A stretch of DNA of 64,000 bases from Symsagittifera roscoffensis (taxonomy: Eukaryota > Xenacoelomorpha > Acoela > Convolutidae): positions 38,060,071 through 38,124,070 of the forward strand of contig NC_087069.1 in the NCBI RefSeq assembly GCF_963678635.1. Direction: 5' to 3'. The notes beneath the pieces were generated by a model. It saw nothing but the letters and a program-made list of their open reading frames with translations, made no database searches and was not told where the DNA came from. Below, one piece after another: positions 46,820 through 55,740 of this stretch. The position numbers were made by a program, and so were the translations under genes. The stretch's first letter is position 1. Every line of letters starts with the position of its first letter.

Positions 46820-47520
46820 GTGGTGTACAGACTGGAAACTTACGAAATGAGCCTGGGTATAAATAACCGTAATGATTCATTAGATCTTTCGAAACTTGAG
46901 GCAATGGCTTGGCTGGTTGCTTTCCTTGGGAGAGCAGGCTCAGAGAAAAAGAGACATAAGACCCATTGAGACAGAAGCGACAAGACTGCAGATGGAACGA
47001 ACCCCAGAGAACTTCGAAGGACGAAATTTTTCCTCAGTCAACGTGGAGTGCAAGCAATCTTGAAGTTGAGGAGTCTGGTTTTGCGAAAAAAACCTCTGTG
47101 AGATGACGTTCAATGAGATCCACAATGTGGTACGAGAAAACTGCAGACCCAGACAACATTTATCGTTGCAGAACGAACCATGTTCCCATCGGCAGTTCAA
47201 AATCAAGGAGATACTAACTAAAACTTTCTTGGAAGACTTCTAGACGCCCCTCGGTATAGTACATTTTCAAAATTTAAAAACACTGCTGATGCAAAAAACG
47301 AGATGATACGAATGAATTTCAGCTCGGGGCTAAGATCGGCAGACTGTAAACTCAAGTTGGTTGAGGCAGCAGAGCTAAAATAGACATAAATCTACTTAAT
47401 CTCAAACGGGTAAGAAATGTAAATCATGTGGTAAGACAGGACACTTTGTAATAGTGTCCAAGTCAGTTAAGCAACAAACACAAGAAACAGTAAAGTTGAA
47501 AAGATATTAAATCATCATAC
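46820..47520 (+). pseudogene. gag: Gag of the second Gypsy element
   Basis: It starts after B3, with a candidate ATG at 46847 (MSLGINNRKDSLDLSKLEAM). Frames shift several times; one frame reads ATEATRLQMERIPENFKGRN. At 47417-47459 is CKSCGKTGHFVIVS, a CCHC knuckle whose last Cys has become Ser. The first ~380 bp are repeated in array units 1 and 2 as dead 5' fragments. Confidence 0.65.
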
Positions 47521-47599
47521 TGATGGATGACAGTCCTCCGAGGTGGAATTAAAAAGCTTTAAGAACGACATTAAAGTAGGAATGTTTCTTGCATCAAGT

Positions 47600-48860
47600 T
47601 CCATCGGCATGGCCACCTCATGGGAAATTATCGGCATTCATGGCACTGAGGTGAAAAGCAAGTGGACACAGGTGCTGATACAACAGTGATATCGTCGAGC
47701 ATCTAAGAGAAGCTTGCAAGATTAGTCTAGATGGATCTGCTCTGCTCTAAAAGCATACGATTGATACAAATTCAACTTTAATTGAACATGCTGTTCATTT
47801 AGACATGGAATGGTCGAATCTACTCGAAGCTACCCCTGGTAGTTATGCGATCGAACAAGGATTTTGGACTCCTTGGTTTCGATTTCTTACCAACATACTA
47901 TTTGATACTTGCGATAAATGAGCTCTCAGAGACATTGCCGACAGTCAAAGGATACAAGGCCCAGGTAAAACTGAAGCCTGGAGCACAACCCCTTTTCTGC
48001 AAAGCAAGAAAAACTTCGTAGCCGATGCGAGAGGAAGTAAAAGCAAAGCTACTACAGGATATGGTCAAGCGGAGAGTTACCACCGCTTACCAGTGCAGGC
48101 CAGAGGAGTTACCAATGCTTACCAGTCGTGCGGCAGAGAAAGAAACCTGGTGACCTCAGACTTTGTGCCGAATACAAAGATCACCTCAATGACAAAGTAA
48201 TAGACGAAGACAACTCATTATCCGACACGCAGACAGTTTTCCACATCTTGCATGGAGTCAAGTTCTTCGGCAAGATCGACCTCTCAGACGCTTATAATCC
48301 AATCGCACTTGATGAGGAAGCAAAAAATGTGCTCAATTAACACCCAGAAGGGGCTTTTCAAGATGTGCCGACTACCTCAAGCCTCGGAGAACACTTTGAA
48401 AACTGCATCGAGAACACACTCAAAAGAATCAAGGACGTGATTATCTTCCAAAACGACAAGATTCCGAACTTTGGCACCAAGATTCTCCAACTCAATGACT
48501 TGAAGAGTCATGACTTCGAGGGGACAGACTAACACAAAAAATGCTTTCAGAGTATCAAACATGAACTCTGCTCGAAACCAGTTGCTCAACCCTACTCCCT
48601 GTACAAAGAAAAGACTGCGATCACCGATGCTTCAGAGCAGACAGTTGGCGGTGTTCTCCGCAATAAGTGCATACAATGGTCTACGTTTAAAGAAAGCTAT
48701 CACAAGCTGAGCGCAACTACTCCAATATAGAACGTATTTCTATTGGCAATTGTTTTCGTGGTCACACGGCCGAAACAACTCTTTTTGGGGCACAAGTTCA
48801 CTCTACAAACAGATCACAAACCCTTGTAGTACCTATTCGCGCCAGACAGAGTTGCCAAAA
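47600..48860 (+). pseudogene. pol: Ty3/Gypsy protease, RT and RNase H
   Basis: Protease: VDTGADTTVISSS at 47662-47700 keeps the catalytic Asp-Thr-Gly. RT: LRLCAEYKDHLND, then KIDLSDAYNPIALDEEAK near 48270-48330 and NTQKGLFKMCRLP; the YxDD region near 48430 is degenerate (VIIFQND follows it). RNase H: AITDASEQTVGGVL near 48615-48660 and FTLQTDHKPL near 48800. Stops and frameshifts occur every 100-200 bases. The motif set and order are those of Metaviridae. Confidence 0.88.
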
Positions 48861-49129
48861 ACAGCATTAGCTAGAATAAACAGATAGGCTATTGCGCTGA
48901 TGGGATTCGGGTTCAAACTGATATATGTGCCAGGAGGGTAGATCCCACATACGGACGCTCTGAGCAGACTGCGTTTTGACGAGGAGACACCAGAAAAGGA
49001 GAATCTGTTTCTTTCAGAATTATACCTTCTTCACAGACACGCAGACAATCAAGCTGATCGACATCAAGAGCGACCTCCAATCGAGTGGAACAATTCACGA
49101 TGTCTTCAAACGATGACATATCATTGATT

Positions 49130-50236
49130 GAAGACAATGCTCAAAAGCTGATTTAAACTTCAAGAAGGAAGCTGAGACCTTGACAATACGAGAAGGCATC
49201 ATCTAGAGGGGCGTTGTACCTATCGTACCGTTGAGATTCAGAGGACAGATTATAAAGGATGCCCACAAGTGGCTTTCAAGAAGTCAGGCAACATAAACGT
49301 TTCTGATAATAGTTGCATGGTGGCCTGGCATCTCGCAAGACATAGAGAGACTTGTCTCAAGATGCGAAATCTGTCAAAACAAGACAAATCGTTTGGGAGA
49401 ACAGTTTGCATGTGACCAGATGCAGAAGCATGGGAACGAATATTTTTGGACTGGGCCCACGTCAAACAACAACGAAACATACTGGTTGGTGTTGATGCAG
49501 GAGGTGGCTGGATCGAAAATACTCTAACTGTCAAAAAATGCTGTCAGCAGTCTTTGCAAGAATTGGAGAACCATAAACTCTAGTCTCTGATAACAGGCCC
49601 TAATTTGTGGCTGATAACTTCAAAACATGGTGCAAGTCTTACGGAATCCACAAAACGGAATCACCGATCTACCACCCAGGAGCATATGGAATAGCAGAAA
49701 TAATTGTCTAGACGGTTACACATGTCATGAAGGCATGGTGGAAAAGTATTTCTCAATTTCTTTGCTTTAATCCAACGATTACTAATGACGTATAAAAACA
49801 AGTCCAAAGTGAAAGGAGAAACACCAGCAGAACTTGTTCTTGGGTAAAAATTCAGAATAACTATTACCAAAGATTTTGAAGTAAGTAGAACATTCTCAAG
49901 CCGAACAAAGACACAGAAGCACAGACTGCAAATTTCATCATTCGACGTGGAGCCAACACATCGTGGAACCGACCTAAACAATCAGAAAGGACTGTTCTTG
50001 TAAGCGACATCCAGATTGCGAGATGCAGTCAAGAGAGCAATACTTCAGATGGAATGAAAGACATTGTCGCTGATGAAACTCCAGCTCAACATGAAAACGA
50101 AAAACACCCTTCATCAATTCCAGATGATCAATTTGAACCTGTCTCAGTCACACCCAAACTATCTTCAAGATTCCAGATACCAACTAAATACTATGGAAAT
50201 CCTATACCGACAGATCTTCTTAAAAAGGAGGGAGGA
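49130..50236 (+). pseudogene. int: Ty3/Gypsy integrase and C-terminal region
   Basis: A zinc-binding end reads WWPGISQDIERLVSRCEIC near 49320-49375. The catalytic Asp residues are in FLDWAHVKQQRNILVGVDAG near 49445-49505 and LVSDNRP near 49590, and the Glu is in YHPGAYGIAE near 49670-49700. A final open frame, 50054-50266, reads KYYGNPIPTDLLKKEGG, the Pro/Tyr-rich type of C-terminus common at the end of such polyproteins. It runs through the polypurine tract into the LTR. Confidence 0.85.
50222..50236 (+). other. Polypurine tract of the second Gypsy element
   Basis: AAAAAGGAGGGAGGA directly precedes the 3' LTR start TGTGATG. Confidence 0.85.
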
Positions 50237-50659
50237 TGTGATGATCTGAGAAATCATACAAGCTAAAACTATAAGCATAAAACTTGAAGAGAAAAAAAAT
50301 TATGGACTTAAATGATCTGTTGAAGCGTATTAATTTGGTTCAGAAGCAATTCTTAATTTATTGCTGTCTCTTTATGATCAGTTGAATTTAACCAATTGCC
50401 TGATTGTGTCAATCATGATAGAATTTCATGATATTAATCATTTCTATCCATGAATGCGATGCTATAAATTTTGAATGCATTTATGGTAAAAAACTACCAA
50501 AAATGGGAACACGTGAACAGAAAGAAAATTACCTCTACTGACAAATCTCGTTTTTATGGTACTTTTCCCACTGAAAACAACTATAAATACCAATTAAATT
50601 TCAAGTAAATTATCATTATAATCGATTTCAAAAAAATCTCTTGCCTTGCACCGATCCAC
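50237..50659 (+). repeat. 3' LTR of the second Gypsy element
   Basis: Begins TGTGATGATCTGAGAAATCA and ends about GCACCGATCCACC. It is closer to type A, and like A it is followed by CTATTGAAAATNTCTGGTTA. Confidence 0.85.
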
Positions 50660-50799
50660 CAAAAAAACTATTGAAAATATCTGGTTATATGGATCTAATT
50701 GCATTTTTGCTATAAATCAGATAACTGACTTCAAACAATGACAGAATAAAGTAAGCCATTCAGTGCAAAATTTGCAAATTTTTCTTCTCATTTCTTTTA

Positions 50800-51459
50800 T
50801 TGTTAAATATAAATAGTTTCAGGTTAAATGATTTGCGGGGTAGCCGTGGTGACCCCTTTTTCATGGTTGTGATTATTGGAGCGAGCTCATTACATCTGGC
50901 ACTTGAAGATTGGGCATCAGTAGGAGGAATCGAGGAACTGCAAGAAGACGTCATCCATTACAAGGGAGTAACGTTTCATCCCAAATCGAAATCGAATAAA
51001 ATCGTACGAAACATCTTGAGAGACGAAATTAACAGAAACGAGTCTGTAATTATCTGGCACGACGTAATAAACAATTCGATTTCAAAACATCCATTCAATC
51101 CAAGGACTCCCCTTACTGCCAATCAACAAGTATCAGAAATCAAACCCCTAATCAATTCGCATCCTCGAATTGAAGGCCTTGTCTATTGTCAGAGAGACGG
51201 TGCACCCTATATTCTTGAAGATCTAAAGAAACTTCCGATACCAGTTGTTCAAGTTACAACAGACATAATTTCGAATTCGAAACAACAGGACAAAGATCTA
51301 CTTGAAGGATACAGAGAACTGCATCAGGAAACCGCACTTGAAATCAAAACTTTAGCTATAATACAAAACAACAATAGCAACTTGAGTGATATCATAAAGA
51401 AGAAAAAGAAACCGTCAAAAAAACAACGAGAAGCACGAAGGAAACGAGAACAGAAATAA
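50800..51459 (+). CDS. LINE upstream ORF (possibly SGNH-esterase-like)
   Basis: An uninterrupted 219-codon frame. The start may be at 50800 or, more likely, at the Met at 50863 (MVVIIGASSLHLALEDWASV). VIIGASSLHL followed later by SVIIWHDVINNS recalls blocks I (G-x-S) and III (x-N-D-like) of SGNH hydrolases. Some CR1/L2-type LINEs are known to carry an esterase of this class in ORF1. The usual GDS Ser context is GAS here and the C-terminal Asp-His pair is not certain, so the function is inference. The C-terminus is strongly basic (KKKKPSKKQREARRKREQK), suggesting nucleic-acid binding. Being open for 220 codons in an otherwise lesion-bearing element is notable. Confidence 0.65.
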   Translation: MLNINSFRLNDLRGSRGDPFFMVVIIGASSLHLALEDWASVGGIEELQEDVIHYKGVTFHPKSKSNKIVRNILRDEINRNESVIIWHDVINNSISKHPFNPRTPLTANQQVSEIKPLINSHPRIEGLVYCQRDGAPYILEDLKKLPIPVVQVTTDIISNSKQQDKDLLEGYRELHQETALEIKTLAIIQNNNSNLSDIIKKKKKPSKKQREARRKREQK

Positions 51460-51470
51460 ATTGTGAGTTT

Positions 51471-51578
51471 AAATTTCAATTCGTGACGGGACTGGGCTTA
51501 ATTGTCCAGGCTTGGATCAAATTTAAATTTCAATTCGTGACGGGACTGGGCTTAATTGTCCAGGCTTGGATCAAATTG
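51471..51578 (+). repeat. 54-bp tandem duplication between LINE ORFs
   Basis: The unit from AAATTTCAATTCGTGACGGG through TTGTCCAGGCTTGGATCAA occurs twice, at 51471-51524 and 51525-51578, without differences that I can see. It fills the spacer between the upstream ORF (stop at 51459) and ORF1 (start 51629). Confidence 0.92.
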
Positions 51579-51628
51579 TAAATAAATTTTCTCTATCCTA
51601 TTTTCTCCTTCTCTCTGTATCCACCAAT

Positions 51629-52526
51629 ATGACTAAAAATTGCAAAACGTGCAAAAAACCCATAAATGCCAGGGACAGATGTTTCAGTTGTGTATCATGC
51701 AATGCTCAAATGCATCTTGAGAGCACCTGCACTGGTCTTACTAACACCGCCATCAATGGCATAAAAGACTTGGGTTTAAACGCAATGCTTCTATGCGACA
51801 CATGTGTAACTAAAAACGAAAGAGATAACTTCATAAAGTGTAGGACCATGATGCAAATGAACGAGAAAATTGAAAAAGAGAGTGAGGGAATACAAGCACG
51901 TCTTGAAAATATGAAAAAAGGCTGACGGCATAGGTTGATGAAAAAGTCAAAAACGCTACAAAAACCACATGCGAAAAACTGGAAAAAAGCTATGCAGATG
52001 TACTTAGTGTGAAACCTGTTAAAGATGTGAAAGCTCAACCAGGAGCTGGAAAAGAAGTAAAACAAGAAATACATCATAATATCAATAAAAGCTTCCGTAT
52101 AGAGGGGATCAGAGAAGATCCCGAGAAATCAAAAGGCGAAAATTTTGTCCCCACAACCGAAAAAGTACATGAGGTACTAAAAAAGTTAGGAGTTAAACCA
52201 CAAATTGAAGAATAAAAAGGCTAGGGAAATTCAGCAAAGAGCGCATCAAGTCAAGAACCTTATTAATAACTCTGTCAACGGAACATGAAGCACGATTGGT
52301 GCTGGCAAAGAGCTTCGAAAAAAGAGATGAGCTGCGAGATGAGGAAATTTACCTTCTGCCAGCATTATCGAAAGAAGATGCGAGGAAGGAAAACCTATGC
52401 TTAAAAAGACGAAGAGAACTTCTAGACGAAGGAGTCCCAAAGGAGAAAATCAAAATCAGGAATTTCGAGCTGTTCAATGATGGGAAAAAAGAGACGATAG
52501 AAGCAGAACAAGCAGATGATGCTTGA
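51629..52526 (+). pseudogene. LINE ORF1: zinc finger plus RRM-like nucleic-acid binding, two frameshifts
   Basis: From ATG 51629 it reads CKTCKKPINARDRCFSCVSC, then MHLESTCTG and LCDTC, a PHD/RING-like Cys4-His-Cys3 pattern over ~55 residues. A coiled-coil-like charged linker follows. A frameshift at about 51922 and a TAG at 51937 interrupt it. The next frame has KSFRIEGIREDPEKSKGEN and VHEVLKKLGVKP. A second frameshift near 52215 leads to RLGKFSKERIKSRTLLITLS, then LKRRRELLDEGVPKEKIKI and the stop at 52524. The second half has the form of the RRM-like domain of CR1/jockey ORF1 proteins. These proteins bind the element RNA. Confidence 0.75.
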
Positions 52527-52550
52527 CTAGGCTTTCTCAACATCCTGCAA

Positions 52551-55367
52551 ATGAATGTAAGAAGTCTCATAAATCTCGAACGACGAATGAAGTTTGCAAA
52601 TGCTATAGCAACATTAAACTATGACATAATATGTCTCTGCGAGACTTGGTTAAATGAAAGCATTGCATCATCTGAACTAATGCTAAATGAATACAGTATT
52701 TATAGATCAGAACGACAAACAGCCAAAGATCAAAATTTGCATGGTGGAGTACTAATAGCAGTGAAACAAACACTTTCATCTAAATTATTGCCAAATAAGC
52801 AACCTGAATGTTGTTTAACTTGCAGCATCCAAATAAACGATAAGCGAATTATTGTCTGCTGTTTTTGCAATCCACCTTCGAGCAGCAAATATCGCTATTG
52901 TCTAGGCGATTTCGCACAAATATTAAATGAAATCGAGAAATCAAATCAATCAACTGCAACAATTATTTGCGGAGATGTAAATTTTCCAAATGCAAACTGG
53001 ATTGACTATAGTAGCAAGGAAAATGAAGAAAACTCAATAATTGAACTAATCGAGCAACATCAGTTCGAGCAGGCAATAGATTTTCCAACTTGTGGAAAAA
53101 ACACCCTAGACATTACATTATTCAAAAATTGTCACATTCATGCGACTCCTGACGAAAATTTCTCAAAAATTTACAATTGCTCCGACCACAAAGCAATCAG
53201 CATTCTAATTGAATGTCCTCACCATGAGGTAAAAGTCGCTATTGAAAACTTTCGAAGCTTCGGTAGCGTGGACTATAACGTAATCAAGAAATCAATACTA
53301 AGTGAGCCTTTCTCACCAGTATGTCACACAAACATCAACAGAATGTGCGAGGAACTTTACGACTATTTGGAAAATTTGGTAAACCAACATGTGCCTAGAA
53401 GAACGAGACGTCGCCAATCACTTCCGCCATGGGTTACGCCAAGTACCTCAAACCTCATGAACAAACTGCGAACACAAACTAGAATATACAAATTGAAACC
53501 TACAAGCTACCGCAGAAATCTCATTCTATCTCTAAATAAAATGGTGGAAGAAGCAGTAGAGGAAGATAGAGTAAACTATCAGGAAAATTTGATGTCCACT
53601 CGTAACACACATTTAATTTACAAACACTTTAAGAGTCTGAAAAAATCAGAAACTCTCCCAAAGACTATGATCAAGGACAAAATAGCTGTTACTAAAGCCA
53701 AAGAAAAAGTGAACTTTTTGAATGAATGTTTTCACTCTGTCTTTTCGCCCAAATCAAGCTTCAACCTCAGTGATATGAAGTGCGAAAACACGATATTGAG
53801 TAACTTCAGTATCTCAAAAACATATTTGAACCAAATTATAACAGAGCTGGACATAACAAAATCGCGGGGCCCAGATGGATTCCCACCAATTTTCTTCCAG
53901 CGAACGGCCAGAGAAATGACCACAGTTTTGCATTGCGTTTTTAAAAACATCAAGAGGGTAAGGAAAATACCAGATAAATGGAAAGTTGCGGCTGTGTCGC
54001 CTATTTACAAGAAAGGTGACAAACGACTAATGGAAAACTACCGGCCGGTGTCACTCCTAAATATCATGAGTAAACTCCTGGAAAAATGCATGTATCCAGC
54101 GTTGTATGACCATTTCATTAAATTTATCACAAGAAGTCAGCACGGTTTTGTTAAAAACCGTTCAGTTGTTACAAACATGTTATCTTTCTTGAAAGAAATC
54201 TACGAAGCTATTGACAAGAACGCTGAAAACCATGTGATCGCATTCTATACCGACTTCTCTAAGGCATTCGACAAAGTCCCACATTATGAACTACTAAAGA
54301 AAATGAGCAACATTGGAGTTGGAGGCTGTTTCCTTGAAATAATCGCAGACTATCTCAGCAACAGGAAACAATTTGTTCGTGCCGACAATTTCTGATCAGA
54401 AACTTTAGAAATTACAAGTGGCGTACCACAAGGATCGTTGATTGGTCCATTATTTTTCTGTATCTTCATAAATGATCTTCCTGAAGTATTGAAATTTAGT
54501 GACCCATTTATCTTTGCAGACGACCTAAAATTACTAGCAGTGAATGTAGACACAAAGGACATCCAGCAGGACCTAAAAAGCGTTGAAAACTGGGTAGACA
54601 AAAACAAGATGAGTCTGGCACTGGACAAATGTTTTAAAGTCGAATTTAGAGGAAATCAACACGAATTCATTCTTTGTGAAACAGCAGTGGAAAGCTCGAA
54701 TGTGATAAAGGATCTAGGAATACATGTGTCCAAACATTTAACATGGACAACCCATATTGACTCAAGAATGTCGAAAGCGAATAAAACGTTCTATTGCATC
54801 CGCAGAAACTTAGAATACAAAGTCAAAATGCGCATAAAACTTGGTCTGTACAAATCCTTAATACTTCCTGTTCTAACGTATGGTCTAATTATTTGCAATA
54901 TCTCGAGAAGCGACTTAGGGAGATTAGAAAGGTTCCAAAAGAAAGTCTTAAAATGGATCACGGGAAACGATTCTGACTATACAGAGCAGCTGAGATTGTT
55001 AAACATCCTGCCTCTTGCGTTGTTTCTCCAGCTGAACGAGTTACTGATGATGGCGAAATTCATGCATGAAGAAAACGATCACATTATGCTCCCAGCAAAA
55101 ATTGAAAATCCAGGAAGAACGAAAGAAATGTTCAACCTAAACAAGACCAGAACTGAAAAAGCTAGAGGAGAGTTTACATTCAGGACGTGCCGTCTAATAA
55201 ACCGACTAAATCAGAAAATTGAATTTCGAGAAATGCGAGGCTTAAAGCGAAGATTGATACAGACGATGTGGAAGTTTTTCGACGATCAATTCTCAGAACA
55301 AAACAAGTGCACATGGGTCCTCTTCTGTGACTGCAACATGTGCCGAAATAACTGGACAAAATTTTGA
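52551..55367 (+). pseudogene. LINE ORF2: AP-endonuclease and reverse transcriptase, one premature stop
   Basis: The frame opens with NILQMNVRSL, then the endonuclease: DIICLCETWLNE (catalytic Glu), CGDVNFPNANWID (Asp, Asn) and NCSDHKAI (Ser-Asp-His) near 53180. RT motifs follow: SRGPDGFPPIFF, YRPVSLLNIMSKLLEKC, QHGFVKNRS, YTDFSKAFDKVPH (first catalytic Asp), SGVPQGSLIGPLFF near 54420 and FADDLKLLA at 54510-54536 (catalytic Asp pair). It ends with a Cys/His-poor C-terminus, CDCNMCRNNWTKF. The only lesion is TGA at 54393-54395, between the first Asp block and SGVPQGS; the same frame continues to 55367. About 939 codons in total, a usual ORF2 length. Confidence 0.92.
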
Positions 55368-55409
55368 GAACTTTGGGGATATCATCCCATCAGTATCCTA
55401 CTGAAAATT

Positions 55410-55437
55410 CACAACAACAACAACAACAACAACAACA
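55410..55437 (+). repeat. (CAA)n 3' tail of the LINE
   Basis: Nine or so CAA units, 43 bases after the ORF2 stop. Marks the LINE 3' end. Confidence 0.9.
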
Positions 55438-55564
55438 TACCGCTGAGGAAAAGTTCCCAGAAGAGAGAAACAGAAATTTTTTTTGACCAAATCAAAATTT
55501 ATAACGATCAAATTATCAAAAATGGTATAAAATTATTGTTCACAACCCAAAGTGAAATTCTTTG

Positions 55565-55740
55565 TCACGACTGATGCAGAAATTCCAACTCTCGATTCAA
55601 AGGCAGCGTCAAAGTGAGCACAGATGTATCAACATCGAACTGTGCCTTGGCTCTCTTCTCGTCTATCGGGTGGGGGAGGGAGAGAGTGAGACGGTGTGAT
55701 TTAGTTCTGCAGTCGACTAGCTCTGGTTTGACGTCTAGTT
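55565..55740 (-). CDS. DNAAF6: DNAAF6 exon 4 (terminal)
   Basis: Acceptor TTTCACTAATTTTAG, stop TGA at 55567-55565. 176 nt. It completes the CS domain (DVDTSVLTLTLPLNRELEFL). No AATAAA follows within the ~125 bases before the LINE tail, so the 3' UTR may run into the LINE or use a variant signal. Confidence 0.88.

Larger units (their letters stand above)
41331..47199 (+). repeat. Three tandem ~1.95-kb units: flank + LTR A + LTR B + 5' gag
   Basis: Units begin at 41331, 43293 and 45245, each with GAGCATAATTACGAAGTC. Spacing is 1962 and 1952 bp and units are about 95% alike by eye. Each holds ~610 bp of flank sequence, an LTR-like copy A, an ~80-bp spacer, a second copy B, and ~410 bp of the element's internal 5' end. 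The first two units end at ...CGGCAGTTCAATCGGCAGAGCAT; the third instead continues after GGCAGTTCA into the rest of the Gypsy element. So a segment spanning host flank and element start was amplified in tandem. Minus-strand ORFs of 88-95 codons repeated in each unit are antisense to gag. Confidence 0.93.
41949..50659 (+). mobile_element. Ty3/Gypsy retrotransposon with amplified 5' end
   Basis: Complete layout: LTR copies (A1-B3), gag, protease, RT, RNase H, integrase, polypurine tract, 3' LTR. It differs from the element at 3.4-18.8 kb in orientation and LTRs, and no env ORF is seen. Decayed by many stops; the three-unit array is described separately. Confidence 0.88.
50740..55437 (+). mobile_element. 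CR1/jockey-superclade LINE, nearly intact
   Basis: Three ORFs in order: a 219-aa ORF, a zinc-finger/RRM-like ORF1, and an endonuclease-RT ORF2, ended by a (CAA)n tail at 55410-55437. This is the layout of CR1/jockey/I-type non-LTR elements, which use a 3' simple-repeat tail. The 5' end is not defined (somewhere about 50700-50860), just behind the Gypsy 3' LTR. ORF2 has a single stop, so this is the youngest element in the window. No target duplication found. Confidence 0.9.

Noticed and set aside
43011-47206. Repeated minus-strand ORF of 88-95 codons in each array unit (43011-43298, 44978-45250, 46940-47206)
   Set aside because: It is antisense to the gag fragment of the Gypsy element and is repeated only because the unit is; no family match or independent signal.
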